A stretch of DNA of 64,000 bases. It comes from JACKHA01 sp041401985 (GTDB lineage Bacteria > Planctomycetota > Phycisphaerae > Phycisphaerales > UBA1924). The notes under the pieces were generated by a model. That model did no database searches. It saw only the letters and a list, made by a program, of their open reading frames with translations, and was not told the DNA's origin. Positions 8,501 to 15,538 of the stretch are shown here, one piece after another. Position numbers and translations under genes: made by a program. Numbering within the stretch: position 1 is the first letter of the stretch; every line of letters begins with the position of its first letter. The stretch spans positions 62,001 through 126,000 of the forward strand of contig JAWKTE010000008.1 in assembly GCA_041401985.1 (NCBI GenBank), given 5' to 3'.

Positions 8501-9532
8501 CCGATCCGCTGCGTGCCGGACTCCGAGCCGCGCCGTCGGCTGCTCATCGGCGCGCTCGACGAACTCGACGCCCGCGGCGCAAGCGCCTCGGCGATCGAGA
8601 TCGGGCACGCGATCAACGCGCGCGAGGCGTCGATCCTGCACAGCGTGCCGCAGCTCGTCACTATCGAACTGTGCACCGGCCGCCTCTCCTCCGGGCGGCG
8701 GCGCGAGTGGTCCCAGGGCGGGCACGACGCGTGCGAGCGCCCCGTGCTCGACCGGCGCCTGGCCCGGCGGATCTTCGACCAACTCGCCGACGCCCGGGCC
8801 GACGTTGCCCTCACGCTCGCCGGCGCGGGCGACCCGATGCTCCACCCGCACTGGCTCGACATCGCGCGCGAGGCCCGCGAGGCCGGCATCGCCGCGATCC
8901 ACCTGCGCACCGACCTGACCGCGCCCGACGCGCAGATCGATCGCCTGATCGGCGACGCCGCGTCTGAGTCGGGCGTGATCGACGCGATCAGCGTCGATCT
9001 GATGGGCAGCACCCGCGAGGCTTATGCCGCGATCATGGGCGCGGACGCGTTCGACCGCGTGACCGCCAGCGTCCAGCGTCTGCTCGCCTCGCGCCGCCCG
9101 CGCGCCGCCACCGGCGGCATCCCCACACCCTGGGTCATCCCGCGCCTGACCCGCTGCGACGCGGTGCTCGATCAGATCGAGGCGTTCTACGACCACTGGC
9201 TGGCCCAGTGCGGGCACTGCGTGATCGACCCGCTGCCGCGCGCGATGCCCGGCGAACGCCTCGAGCCGCTGCCGCTGCCCGCGTCGGCCGCGTGGCGTCG
9301 GGCACGATCGGGCCTGTCGATCCTGGCCGATGGCTCCGTGCCGTACGACCTGGACGACCTGGTCGGCGCGTCCATCGCCGGCTCGTGCGCGACCGAGCCG
9401 GTCCGCGAGATCTGGCGACGCATCCACCGCGCCCGCCTCGACGCCCGCGACGAAGCCATCGAGGCCAAGGCCCGCAAGGACCGCAAGGCCGCGGCCACCG
9501 CAACCCAGGACTTCGCCACCTCCCAGCCCTGA
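5585..9532 (+). CDS. Giant MAF/DUF115 motility-accessory protein fused to nucleotidyltransferase-like and SPASM-like domains
   Basis: About 1315 residues from the ATG at 5585, which is chosen because GGGAGGTGG lies just upstream; an upstream TTG at 5498 lacks such a site. Residues about 90-560 are a MAF_flag10 / DUF115 region: GFGAGYHIAQIA, VSAGPSLRRNLD and PVVLIGQDLGFTDGQYY are typical. These proteins transfer nonulosonic acids to flagellin or act in that pathway. A low-complexity linker (about 655-750) follows and contains a captured dispersed repeat. Residues about 755-960 resemble the nucleotidyltransferase part of spirochaetal spiro-SPASM proteins (IPVDP, LFPGENLLRSTLRRL). Residues about 1020-1315 resemble a radical-SAM/SPASM fold but have no CxxxCxxC cluster. 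The neuA-like remnant follows 99 bases downstream. The C-terminal assignments are by remembered similarity and are weaker than the MAF call. Confidence 0.75.
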   Translation: MAETRSETPDQASSSSIRPDPAILARNLAVLARTSPGAVRAIAAAPPAGDLRAIRTPSGAIGFVQGDPSRDPARERALCSRRDPVAEARRFADRLDPRDAAAAVVLGFGAGYHIAQIARRYAGTGGAVVFEPDVPLLRFVLERVDLAGDLASAHVAIVTDAADSVSITNAFHGIEPLVAMGLRIMPHAPSVPRLGERATRFGEELTRVVRAIKTNLMTTLVQSETTLRNVLQNLGYYASGGGIAPLAGVAEGRPAIVVSAGPSLRRNLDVLADPRVRERVVVIAVQTVLKTMLARGIRPDFVTALDHHEISRRFYEGLTPSDVNGVTLVVEPKANPAILDAFPGRIICSEDELAEGVLGDMARHHGAIAPGATVAHLAYHLARHMGCDPVVLIGQDLGFTDGQYYAPGAAIHQVWSGELSAFRTLEMFEWERIVRSRHRLHRAADPEGRAIYTDEQMLTYLVQFERHFEADASRGRTTIDATEGGVAKKHTIARSLRDTLAPILASAPPSAWRAAWAAREAETAAKPVSNQAVLERVRRVRQDAWRIAARSREAASLLEKILTVQHDQRRVGALIDKIKDVEMEVTGLQPAYRLTQFINQTGVLNRFRADRTIELDNQALGALGVQAAQTRRDIQNVTWIADAAEHLAGMLDAAAIALAGGPKQTSDVGAAGAVGQASGAGSAKGPRQFTAKSMEVARAIDQSAPSVGSPSLADTSPARGGGAHAGAPGVRASDSTSAQASQGPLAIAAVIPVDPDTSGLGTPRSLDATLFPGENLLRSTLRRLATAESISTIFLLTEQPDRVRELAGPPPAGARVQIIPIDAGTLAARRRAVGPARAWAYSSWRGGLAGLSCYDEAFDPILFARVMQERSLDAAVVCGPDWALIDPALVDQAVARHVESPEQRAITFCQAPPGLGAACVSRALVNDLARQADRAGPFASIGGILSYFPSNPRSDPIAAPACVTVPPHVRDLPIRCVPDSEPRRRLLIGALDELDARGASASAIEIGHAINAREASILHSVPQLVTIELCTGRLSSGRRREWSQGGHDACERPVLDRRLARRIFDQLADARADVALTLAGAGDPMLHPHWLDIAREAREAGIAAIHLRTDLTAPDAQIDRLIGDAASESGVIDAISVDLMGSTREAYAAIMGADAFDRVTASVQRLLASRRPRAATGGIPTPWVIPRLTRCDAVLDQIEAFYDHWLAQCGHCVIDPLPRAMPGERLEPLPLPASAAWRRARSGLSILADGSVPYDLDDLVGASIAGSCATEPVREIWRRIHRARLDARDEAIEAKARKDRKAAATATQDFATSQP
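7715..7760 (-). repeat. Dispersed repeat C, copy 1, inside the MAF coding sequence
   Basis: Read on the minus strand this stretch contains GCGTGCGCCCCTCC, a GC-rich hairpin, then GGGGAGGTGTCGGCGAG. It matches with few changes the element at 9925-9975 on the plus strand. Here it lies in the linker of the large MAF gene and keeps the frame open. Confidence 0.7.
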
Positions 9533-9574
9533 CAACATCATCTCCCGCACCCGCCCCAATCATCCACTCTGCCA

Positions 9575-9631
9575 CTTCGTCTCTTCTTTCTCTCTCTCTC
9601 TTTCGCTCTCTGCTCTCTTCCCCTCCCCCCC
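9575..9631 (+). repeat. Pyrimidine-only microsatellite tract directly before the neuA-like start
   Basis: Nearly all bases are C or T on the plus strand, including a run of CT dinucleotides near 9589-9601 and a run of seven C just before the ATG at 9632. It occupies the place of a ribosome-binding site, and no purine-rich site is visible. Such tracts are length-unstable in other bacteria. Confidence 0.75.
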
Positions 9632-10466
9632 ATGCCCACCCTCGCCCTCATCCTCGCCCGCGCCGGCTCCAAGGGCGTGCCCCACAAGAACCGGGCGATG
9701 GTCGCGGGACGGCCCTGCATCGCCTGGACCATCGACGCGGCCCTCGCCGCCGCCCGTGTTGACCACATCGCCGTCTCGACCGACGACCCGGCCATCGCCG
9801 AAATCGCGGCCGACATGGGCGTGCTTCCGCTGGCTCGTCCGCCGGCTCTGGCGACCGATACGGCCCGCGTCGACGACGCCGCGCGTCACGCCGTTCTTGC
9901 GTTCGAGCGAGACCTTGTTGCCAATCGCGTGCGCCCCTCCCCCGCGTGCGGGGGAGGTGTCGCACGAGGCTCTGCGAGTGTGACGGTGGGGGAAGCAACG
10001 ACCGTTCGCGTTCGGTCCTTCCGCCCCGCCGGAGGCGATCACCCGTGTCGTCATCCTCTACGCCAACGTCCCCATCCGCCCCGCCGGCCTCATCGACCGC
10101 GCGATCGGACTGCTCGAATCCACCAACGCCGACTCCGTCCAGTCCTACCAGCCCGTCGGCAAGCACCACCCATGGTGGACCGCCCGCGTCGACGCGGGCT
10201 CGGGCCACGTCTCGCCCTGGGAGGGCGACGTTCTCAACCACGGCGTGTTCCGCCGCCAGGACCTGCCCCCCGCGTTCATCCCCGACGGCGCGGTGCTTGG
10301 CGTCACGCGCCCCGCCCTCATGCTCGAACTCCCCGGCGTTCCCGACGGCCCGCACGCGTTCTTCGGCCTCGACCGTCGAGGGATCATCAACCCCGAAGGC
10401 TCGGTCGTGGACATCGACTCGCCGCTGGACCTGGTTGTCGCGGACGCGATGCTGCGAGAGCCTTGA
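9632..10466 (+). pseudogene. CMP-nonulosonate (acylneuraminate) cytidylyltransferase, interrupted by a repeat
   Basis: The N-terminal half is a clear cytidylyltransferase: LALILARAGSKGVPHKN at residues 4-20 is the CTP-binding signature, followed by VSTDDPAIAEIA. At about 9925 the frame enters a dispersed repeat of roughly 95 bases. The remaining coding sequence (VVILYANVPIRPAGLIDRA, then GVFRRQDLPPAFIPDGAV and FGLDRRGIINPEGSVVDID) resumes at about 10023 in a different frame, and that frame has a TGA at 9981-9983 inside the repeat. The two halves together would make a normal-length enzyme that activates sialic, legionaminic or pseudaminic acid with CTP. Its position after the MAF gene fits flagellin glycosylation. 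An assembly error is possible, but the interruption coincides with a recognised repeat. Confidence 0.8.
9925..9975 (+). repeat. Dispersed repeat C, copy 2, disrupting the neuA-like gene
   Basis: Contains GCGTGCGCCCCTCC, the palindrome CCCCCGCGTGCGGGGG, then AGGTGTCGCACGAG. It corresponds to the reverse complement of 7715-7760. The hairpin core is a perfect inverted repeat. The inserted stretch, including flanking bases to about 10022, changes the reading frame of the host gene. Confidence 0.75.
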
Positions 10467-10525
10467 TCGACGCCGTGGTCGCGACACCAATCGCGTTGGC
10501 GCCGCTCAGTTGGCCCGACCCTGGG

Positions 10526-10966
10526 CTACAGGAGGGCGCAGATCACGACCGTGACGCCGACGATCACGACGCATCCGAGTGTCGTGTAGCCAAGGCCCAC
10601 CAGCGCGAGGTGCAGTTTGCCGGGTCGGTGCGGCCCGCCGCGCATCGTCACGCCACGATCAGCCGCGACGAACGGCGCCAGCGCGATCAGCCCAAGCGTG
10701 GCGAGCGATCCGAACAGGAGCAGGATGGACGGGCACGCGGCGAGCCGAACGAGGACCGCGGGAACGCCGACCATCAGCATCGCCCCCGCCCACGCCGGAA
10801 CGATCGCCTCGGCGAACACGATCCACCACCCTTGCCATGGCGGGCCGATGTCCGTCCCGCCGCACTCCGGGCATGGCGTTGTCACGTCGGGCGTGTCGGG
10901 CAGGCCCGAGCGGTCGTAGCCGCAGTCGAGGCAGTGCGCCGGGGCGTTGGACTGGCTCGGTGTCAA
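10526..10966 (-). CDS. Zinc-ribbon membrane protein, paralogue 1
   Basis: About 146 residues from the TTG at 10966, which has GGAGGTG just upstream; a longer start at 11023 would overlap the neighbour. The N-terminal zinc ribbon has CLDCGYDRSG and CPECGG, giving two CxxC knuckles. Three or four hydrophobic segments follow (for example AGAMLMVGVPAVLVRL and LGCVVIVGVTVVICALL at the C terminus). It shares layout and several positions with the adjacent gene at 10998-11453, so the pair arose by tandem duplication. Cytoplasmic zinc ribbon plus membrane domain is common among planctomycete proteins of unknown role; no substrate can be inferred. Confidence 0.7.
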   Translation of the reverse strand: MTPSQSNAPAHCLDCGYDRSGLPDTPDVTTPCPECGGTDIGPPWQGWWIVFAEAIVPAWAGAMLMVGVPAVLVRLAACPSILLLFGSLATLGLIALAPFVAADRGVTMRGGPHRPGKLHLALVGLGYTTLGCVVIVGVTVVICALL

Positions 10967-10997
10967 CGCACCTCCGCGTGGGAACGAACGCCTTCGA

Positions 10998-11453
10998 TCA
11001 TCGTTCGAGCAAGCCAACAACAATATCGCATAGCCATCCGATCACGCCCACACCGGCTGCGGAGAGTGCCAGCGCAACCACGGCGATCCGGAACTGCCCA
11101 GGCCGTCCGCTGCATGTGCGGCCCGCGATGGAGAAGCCGGCCGCGAGAAACGGCGCCATCGCCAGAATCGTCAGCGTGATCATCGCGCCCATCGCCTGCA
11201 GGAAGACGACCAGCGGGAGAGGGCCGACGAGCGGCTCCAGCACTGCCGGAACTCCCATCAGGACGAGCGAGGCGCCCCAGACTGGCAGGACACTCCGAAC
11301 CACCACGGTCCGCCAGCCGACCCACGGCACGTCGACACGCGATCCGCCGCACTCCGGGCAGGGCGGCACCGAGCCGTCGCTCGAGTTCAGTCCGGTCCGT
11401 TCGTACCCGCAATCGGCGCAGGCGGGCACGAGATGGGCTGGTTTCCTGGCCAC
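10998..11453 (-). CDS. Zinc-ribbon membrane protein, paralogue 2
   Basis: About 151 residues. I chose the GTG at 11453 because it overlaps the stop of the upstream DinB gene (TAGTG) and has AGGGAAG seven bases upstream, which suggests coupled translation. The ribbon is CADCGYERTG then CPECGG, close to its neighbour's. Hydrophobic segments include WGASLVLMGVPAVLEPLVG, VVFLQAMGAMITLTILAMA and VALALSAAGVGVIGWL. The shared motif (M/L)-x-GVPAVL and the identical ribbon spacing support duplication. Function is unknown; the pair plus DinB appears to form one transcript. Confidence 0.7.
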   Translation of the reverse strand: MARKPAHLVPACADCGYERTGLNSSDGSVPPCPECGGSRVDVPWVGWRTVVVRSVLPVWGASLVLMGVPAVLEPLVGPLPLVVFLQAMGAMITLTILAMAPFLAAGFSIAGRTCSGRPGQFRIAVVALALSAAGVGVIGWLCDIVVGLLER

Positions 11454-12016
11454 TACGGCTTCCCTGGCGGCCGCCCATCCCTGACCCACTTCGTCTCAAC
11501 GCCGAAGCGACGCAGGTACGCCGTGAGTTGCCCGGTGTGGTGGGCCAGGTGGCGGAGGTTGTAGAGGTGCAGTTCGAGGCGGGAGAACGGGAGCCAGGAG
11601 AAGCCCGATGGGGCCGCGAGCGATTCGGGCGTCTCGGCGGCCATCGCGTCGCTCAGTTTGTCGCGGCAGATGGCGATGTACCGCGTCAGTTCATCCCGTT
11701 CGAACCGACGGCTCGGGTACTCCTCGCGAAGTTCTCTCTCGCCCGCCGGGTGCAGGCCGCCCGCCCCGGTGCGGTACTCGAACGCATCCTGCCCGCGCGA
11801 CAGGTAGCAGTCCACGAAGCACAGCGTGTGGTAGGCCACCTGCCAGAACGGGTACTTGGCCACTGCTTCCGGCGGCTGGGCGTCCCAGCGGTCGTCGGGG
11901 CACTTGTCGATGCAGACCTCCAGCATGGCGAGCGCGGCTTCGAACTGCGAAGCGATCACGCCGCGAACTGCGTCCAGAGGCAGCGCGTCGCCCGCGTTGG
12001 TGTTTGGCTCTGCCAT
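11453..12016 (-). CDS. DinB-family (DinB_2) putative metalloprotein
   Basis: About 187 residues from the ATG at 12016, which follows GAGAGGAGATCGG. It shows the four-helix DinB fold pattern: an N-terminal helix with VIASQFEAALAMLEVCID, then FWQVAYHTLCFVDCYL, and near the C terminus LYNLRHLAHHTGQLTAYLRR. The His residues in AYHTL, HLAHH and the following turn form the usual metal triad. DinB-like enzymes include thiol-dependent transferases such as bacillithiol or mycothiol S-transferases, but the substrate is not predictable here. It leads the three-gene run with the zinc-ribbon membrane proteins, whose first start overlaps its stop. Confidence 0.8.
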   Translation of the reverse strand: MAEPNTNAGDALPLDAVRGVIASQFEAALAMLEVCIDKCPDDRWDAQPPEAVAKYPFWQVAYHTLCFVDCYLSRGQDAFEYRTGAGGLHPAGERELREEYPSRRFERDELTRYIAICRDKLSDAMAAETPESLAAPSGFSWLPFSRLELHLYNLRHLAHHTGQLTAYLRRFGVETKWVRDGRPPGKP

Positions 12017-12048
12017 CCGATCTCCTCTCAGTCCACCCGCGCTCTTCG

Positions 12049-12262
12049 CCCGGCAGGGCGCACGATTGTTGCCGGGGGCTTCAGCCCGTGGGTTCGGCAC
12101 CTTTCACACTCGACCCCGGAGGGGTCGGCGGGGGCCGCATGTGCGGTGCGAGCCATGCGCGCGATTCTTGCCCAAGGACTCGCGCGCCCTCCGGGCGACG
12201 TTCCGAATCGACGGCTTCCAGGGGCTGAAGCCCCTGGCAACCGTCATGTGCCCTCCGGGCAC
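12049..12262. repeat. Dispersed repeat D: MITE-like element with about 43-bp imperfect terminal inverted repeats
   Basis: The left arm (about 12049-12090) contains GGGCGCACGATTGTTGCC and GGGGGCTTCAGCCC. The right arm (about 12218-12262) contains CCAGGGGCTGAAGCCCCTGG then CAACCGTCATG and GCCCTCCGGGC. The right arm reverse-complemented lines up with the left arm along its whole length. A related single arm occurs at 23176-23222. The element fills most of the gap between the DinB gene and recA, and no ORF in it is convincing. Confidence 0.7.
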
Positions 12263-12366
12263 AAGACTCATTGGATCTCAGGCTTCGGACCAACCATGCG
12301 TAATTGGATTGCTGTTCCCGCTCAATCGCCGGCGGCGCGTTCCCGCGCCGCCGCGAGGTGTTCAGA

Positions 12367-13683
12367 TCACTCCGCGTCCGCGCCGTCCTCGTCGGACACG
12401 CTCGCGTCGGCCTTGCCGGTGACCAGGGCCGGGCTCATGGCCCGGGCCTTGATGACGTTGTTGCGGATTTCCTCGAACAGGTCGGGGTTGGCCTTGATGA
12501 AGGCCTTCGAGTTCTCGCGCCCCTGCCCGAGGCGGACCTCGCCATAGGAGTACCACGCCCCGGACTTCTGGCAGACCTTCGACTCGATCGCCAGGTCGAT
12601 CAGGTCGCCCGCGGCGGAGATGCCCTCGTCGAACATGATGTCGAACTCGGCCTGGCGGAAGGGCGGGGCGACCTTGTTCTTCACGACGCGGGCCCGCACG
12701 CGGTTGCCCACGTTCACGTCGCCCTCCTTGATCGCCCCGAGACGCCGGATGTCGATGCGGACCGAGGAGTAGAACTTCAGGGCCCGCCCGCCGGGCGTGG
12801 TCTCGGGCGAGCCGAACATCACGCCGATCTTCTCGCGGATCTGGTTGATGAAGATGACCGTGCACGAGGAGCGGGCGATCACGCCGGTGAGCTTGCGCAT
12901 GGCCTGGGACATGAGGCGGGCCTGCACGCCCACGGAGGAGTCGCCCATCTCGCCCTCGATCTCGGAGCGTGGGATGAGGGCGGCGACCGAGTCCACGATG
13001 ATGAGGTCGACCGCGTTGGAGCGGACGAGCAGCTCGCAGATCTCCAGGGCCTGCTCGCCCGTGTCGGGCTGGCTGACGAGCAGGTCATCGATGTTCACGC
13101 CGATGCGCCGGGCCCAGGAGGGGTCCAGGGCGTGCTCGGCGTCGATGAAGGCGGCGACGCCGCCCTTCTTCTGGGCGCTGGCCGCGACCGACAGGGCCAG
13201 CGTGGTCTTGCCGGAGGATTCCGGGCCGAAGACCTCGACGATGCGCCCGCGCGGGATGCCCTTGCCGCCGAGGGCCAGGTCGAGCGAGAGCGCGCCGGTG
13301 GAGGTGCCGGGCACCGCCTGGTACGCGGCCTCGTCGAGGCGCATGATCGAGCCCTTGCCGAAGGCCTTGTCGATCTGCTGGAGGGCGCGGTCGAGGGCGG
13401 CGCGCTTTTCCTTGTCGATCTGGGGCTGGGCGGGCTTGGCAGCGCTCGCGCTGGCGCCTGTTGAACCCGTCGCCGCGCCGTTGCTCTGGGCCTTGGGCTC
13501 CGGAGCCGCGACCTCGACCGTCGCACGTCCGCTGGTCGCACTACCGCCTGCTCCACCCTTGGCGTCCGCTTTCGGATCGGCCTTGGAGTCCGACTTGCCG
13601 TCGGGCTTGCTGTCGGGCTTGGCGTTGGCGGGGGCCTTGGACTTGGACGAGGACAGAACGGGCGCGCTGGACTTGGATGCCAT
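12367..13683 (-). CDS. recA: RecA recombinase with a long low-complexity N-terminal extension
   Basis: 438 residues from the ATG at 13683. The first about 88 residues are Lys/Asp/Pro/Ser/Ala-rich and unlike standard RecA, which begins near residue 89 (IDKEKRAALDRALQQIDKAF). The core is complete: Walker A GPESSGKTT (153-161), AFIDAEHALDPSWARRIGVN, Walker B region DLIIVDSVAALIPRSEIEGE, loop L1 and L2 residues (GDSSVGVQARLMSQAMRKL; FINQIREKIGVMFGSPETTP), and an acidic C-terminal tail (SDEDGADAE). It coats single-stranded DNA for homologous recombination and drives LexA cleavage in SOS-type responses. I could not see a recognisable LexA box upstream. The extension could be a regulatory tail or a planctomycete trait. 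Confidence 0.95.
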   Translation of the reverse strand: MASKSSAPVLSSSKSKAPANAKPDSKPDGKSDSKADPKADAKGGAGGSATSGRATVEVAAPEPKAQSNGAATGSTGASASAAKPAQPQIDKEKRAALDRALQQIDKAFGKGSIMRLDEAAYQAVPGTSTGALSLDLALGGKGIPRGRIVEVFGPESSGKTTLALSVAASAQKKGGVAAFIDAEHALDPSWARRIGVNIDDLLVSQPDTGEQALEICELLVRSNAVDLIIVDSVAALIPRSEIEGEMGDSSVGVQARLMSQAMRKLTGVIARSSCTVIFINQIREKIGVMFGSPETTPGGRALKFYSSVRIDIRRLGAIKEGDVNVGNRVRARVVKNKVAPPFRQAEFDIMFDEGISAAGDLIDLAIESKVCQKSGAWYSYGEVRLGQGRENSKAFIKANPDLFEEIRNNVIKARAMSPALVTGKADASVSDEDGADAE

Positions 13684-14381
13684 GGAGGCACCGCCTTTCT
13701 GACTGCCGCGCGGGGCCTCGGGCGTGTGCGAGCGGGGGCCGGTGATCCGGATCCTGAACCGTCCCGGCCCGACGACCCGCGGCTTCCAAAGCCGCTGCCC
13801 GTCCTGGCGGAGACGACTCGACCGGCGAACCCCCGCCGCGCGGCCTTGTGGGCGCACGGTGGGCCAGCGTGAACGCCCCCCAACCGGATGCCGATCCACG
13901 ATTGGACCGCCCGGCGGAAGATGGGCGACCGGGGGCGACGCTGGACGCGAGCCCGGCCACGGATACCGTATCAGCCCCGAAAGTCGGCGTCAATGTTCGG
14001 CGTCCATTTGTGGATAAAAGTTAGGGTTGCGACATCTGGAATGCCGTCCCAATCGGGTCGCGCTCGCGGCACCCGACGGCTGGCGACGCCGATCGCAGGG
14101 CCATGCCACAATGTGCGGGGCGCGACGCCCAACAACGCCTTGCTTGGGCCGCGATTGCGGGTCTCGGACGGACAAGCGGGCCGTGCCGCGGGGCCGTCCG
14201 GCGTGGGGAAACACGCCCGCCGAGCCGATGAAAGGCACGCGGCCGCGCCGGAACGGCGTGATCGGCGTGAGGCGTCGGGCTTCGGCGTGTGGGCCGCCCG
14301 ACGCGGCGAGGAACAATCCACGGGCCCCGGCCCGCGTCGGCACGGGCCGATGGGACGATTCAGGACCACGAAAGGAAGCAG
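13684..14381. other. Divergent intergenic region between recA and the acidic secreted-protein gene
   Basis: About 700 bases that should hold both promoters. The recA ribosome-binding region lies at its left edge. A GC-rich inverted repeat, CGGCCCG and CGGGCCG separated by eight bases, lies near 14328-14349 and could be a 5' stem-loop of the downstream gene. I see no convincing ORF, RNA gene or repeat copy elsewhere in it. Confidence 0.5.
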
Positions 14382-15374
14382 ATGAAGATCGCGAAGACTC
14401 TGTGCATCGCCGCCGGGATGACCATGCTCAGCGGCTCGGCCCTGGCCCAGTACGACGCCGACGACCTCCTGGGCACCTGGGACGCGCGGCTCGAGGGGAC
14501 CGACGGGGCGGCGACCGTCCGCATCGTGTTCACCGAGGACGGGCACTACCTGGCGCTGGCGCAGGTTGAGGGCCAGGACGAGCCGGTTCCGTTCTGGCAG
14601 GTCGGCGAGTGGGACCTTGACGACGACGTGATCGCGTTCGACGTGCTGCAGTCTTCCGAGAGCATCGGCGAGGCCGACGAGCACTCCGAGGTCACGATCA
14701 CGCGCCTGACCGCCACCGAGTTCCGCGGGACGGCCGAGGACGACCCGATGTGGGGGCAGATGTCGTTCGAGCGCGTCGTGCCCGGCCCGCTCGTGGGGAT
14801 CTGGCAGGGCGAGGGCGAAGAGGGCGAGATGACGTTCTGCATGGGCTGTGGCGGAGGCGCGGCGGGGCCCTTCGCCGCGTCGCTCGACGACGGCGGGGGC
14901 GACGTTGTGTGGGGCCACTGGACGCCGCGCGGCGACTCGATCATGTTCGAGGTGACCGAGGTCGAGTGGGAGGAACTGGGCGAGGATGCGCCGGAGTTCG
15001 ATGAGGCTCGCGGGCGCGTCGAGGAGGTCGACGACGGGGTGATGGTGCTGCAGATCGACGAGCTCGGCGACGAGGCGATCGAGTTCGAGCGGGTCGCGTC
15101 CGACCCGTTCGTCGGCGAGTGGCGGGCCGAGATGGAGGGCAACCGCTTCACGCTCGACATCGGGGACAACGCGATGTTCGAGGTCGAGATGCGCGGCGAT
15201 GGGGAGCGCGAGGGCTTCGGCGGCATCTGGACCAACCTGGGCGACGGGGTGCTGTTCTTCGCCCCGATCGACTCCGATGAGGATCCGGTGGTGATGCTGG
15301 TCCAGTTCACCTCGCCCGACACGCTGATGATCGGCGAGGACTGGGACGAGATGCTGGCGTTCGAGCGTCAGTGA
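14382..15374 (+). CDS. Secreted acidic protein of unknown function
   Basis: 330 residues from the ATG at 14382, preceded by AAAGGAAGC. There is a standard signal peptide (MKIAKTLCIAAGMTMLSGSA, cleavage at about ALA-QYD). The mature protein is very rich in Asp and Glu and is made of repeated beta-like units with recurring phrases such as LLGTWDARLEG, GIWQGEGEEGE and VGEWRAEMEGN, each followed by a line ending in phenylalanine-glutamate-arginine. Three such units suggest an internally repeated lipocalin-like or beta-barrel fold; this is inference. A short Cys-containing segment (CMGCGGG) sits near residue 150. A strong terminator follows. I do not recognise the family. Confidence 0.8.
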   Translation: MKIAKTLCIAAGMTMLSGSALAQYDADDLLGTWDARLEGTDGAATVRIVFTEDGHYLALAQVEGQDEPVPFWQVGEWDLDDDVIAFDVLQSSESIGEADEHSEVTITRLTATEFRGTAEDDPMWGQMSFERVVPGPLVGIWQGEGEEGEMTFCMGCGGGAAGPFAASLDDGGGDVVWGHWTPRGDSIMFEVTEVEWEELGEDAPEFDEARGRVEEVDDGVMVLQIDELGDEAIEFERVASDPFVGEWRAEMEGNRFTLDIGDNAMFEVEMRGDGEREGFGGIWTNLGDGVLFFAPIDSDEDPVVMLVQFTSPDTLMIGEDWDEMLAFERQ

Positions 15375-15431
15375 GGCGGGGCGGGCCGCCGCGATGCGGC
15401 GTGGGCGGTCCCGTGATGTGGCTCTGTGAAA

Positions 15432-15467
15432 CGGACGGCTGGGGCGGGTTGCCCCGGCCGTTTTTTT
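15432..15467 (+). terminator. Rho-independent terminator
   Basis: Stem GGCTGGGGC / GCCCCGGCC (one G-T pair) with a five-base loop, followed by seven T. It lies about 60 bases after the stop of the acidic secreted-protein gene. Confidence 0.85.
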
Positions 15468-15538
15468 GGGTGAGTCGGGGCGGGTGGAGCGCGTGGGGCC
15501 ACGTGGATGGGAAACCCCAGGCTTGCGCGGGGCTCTGC

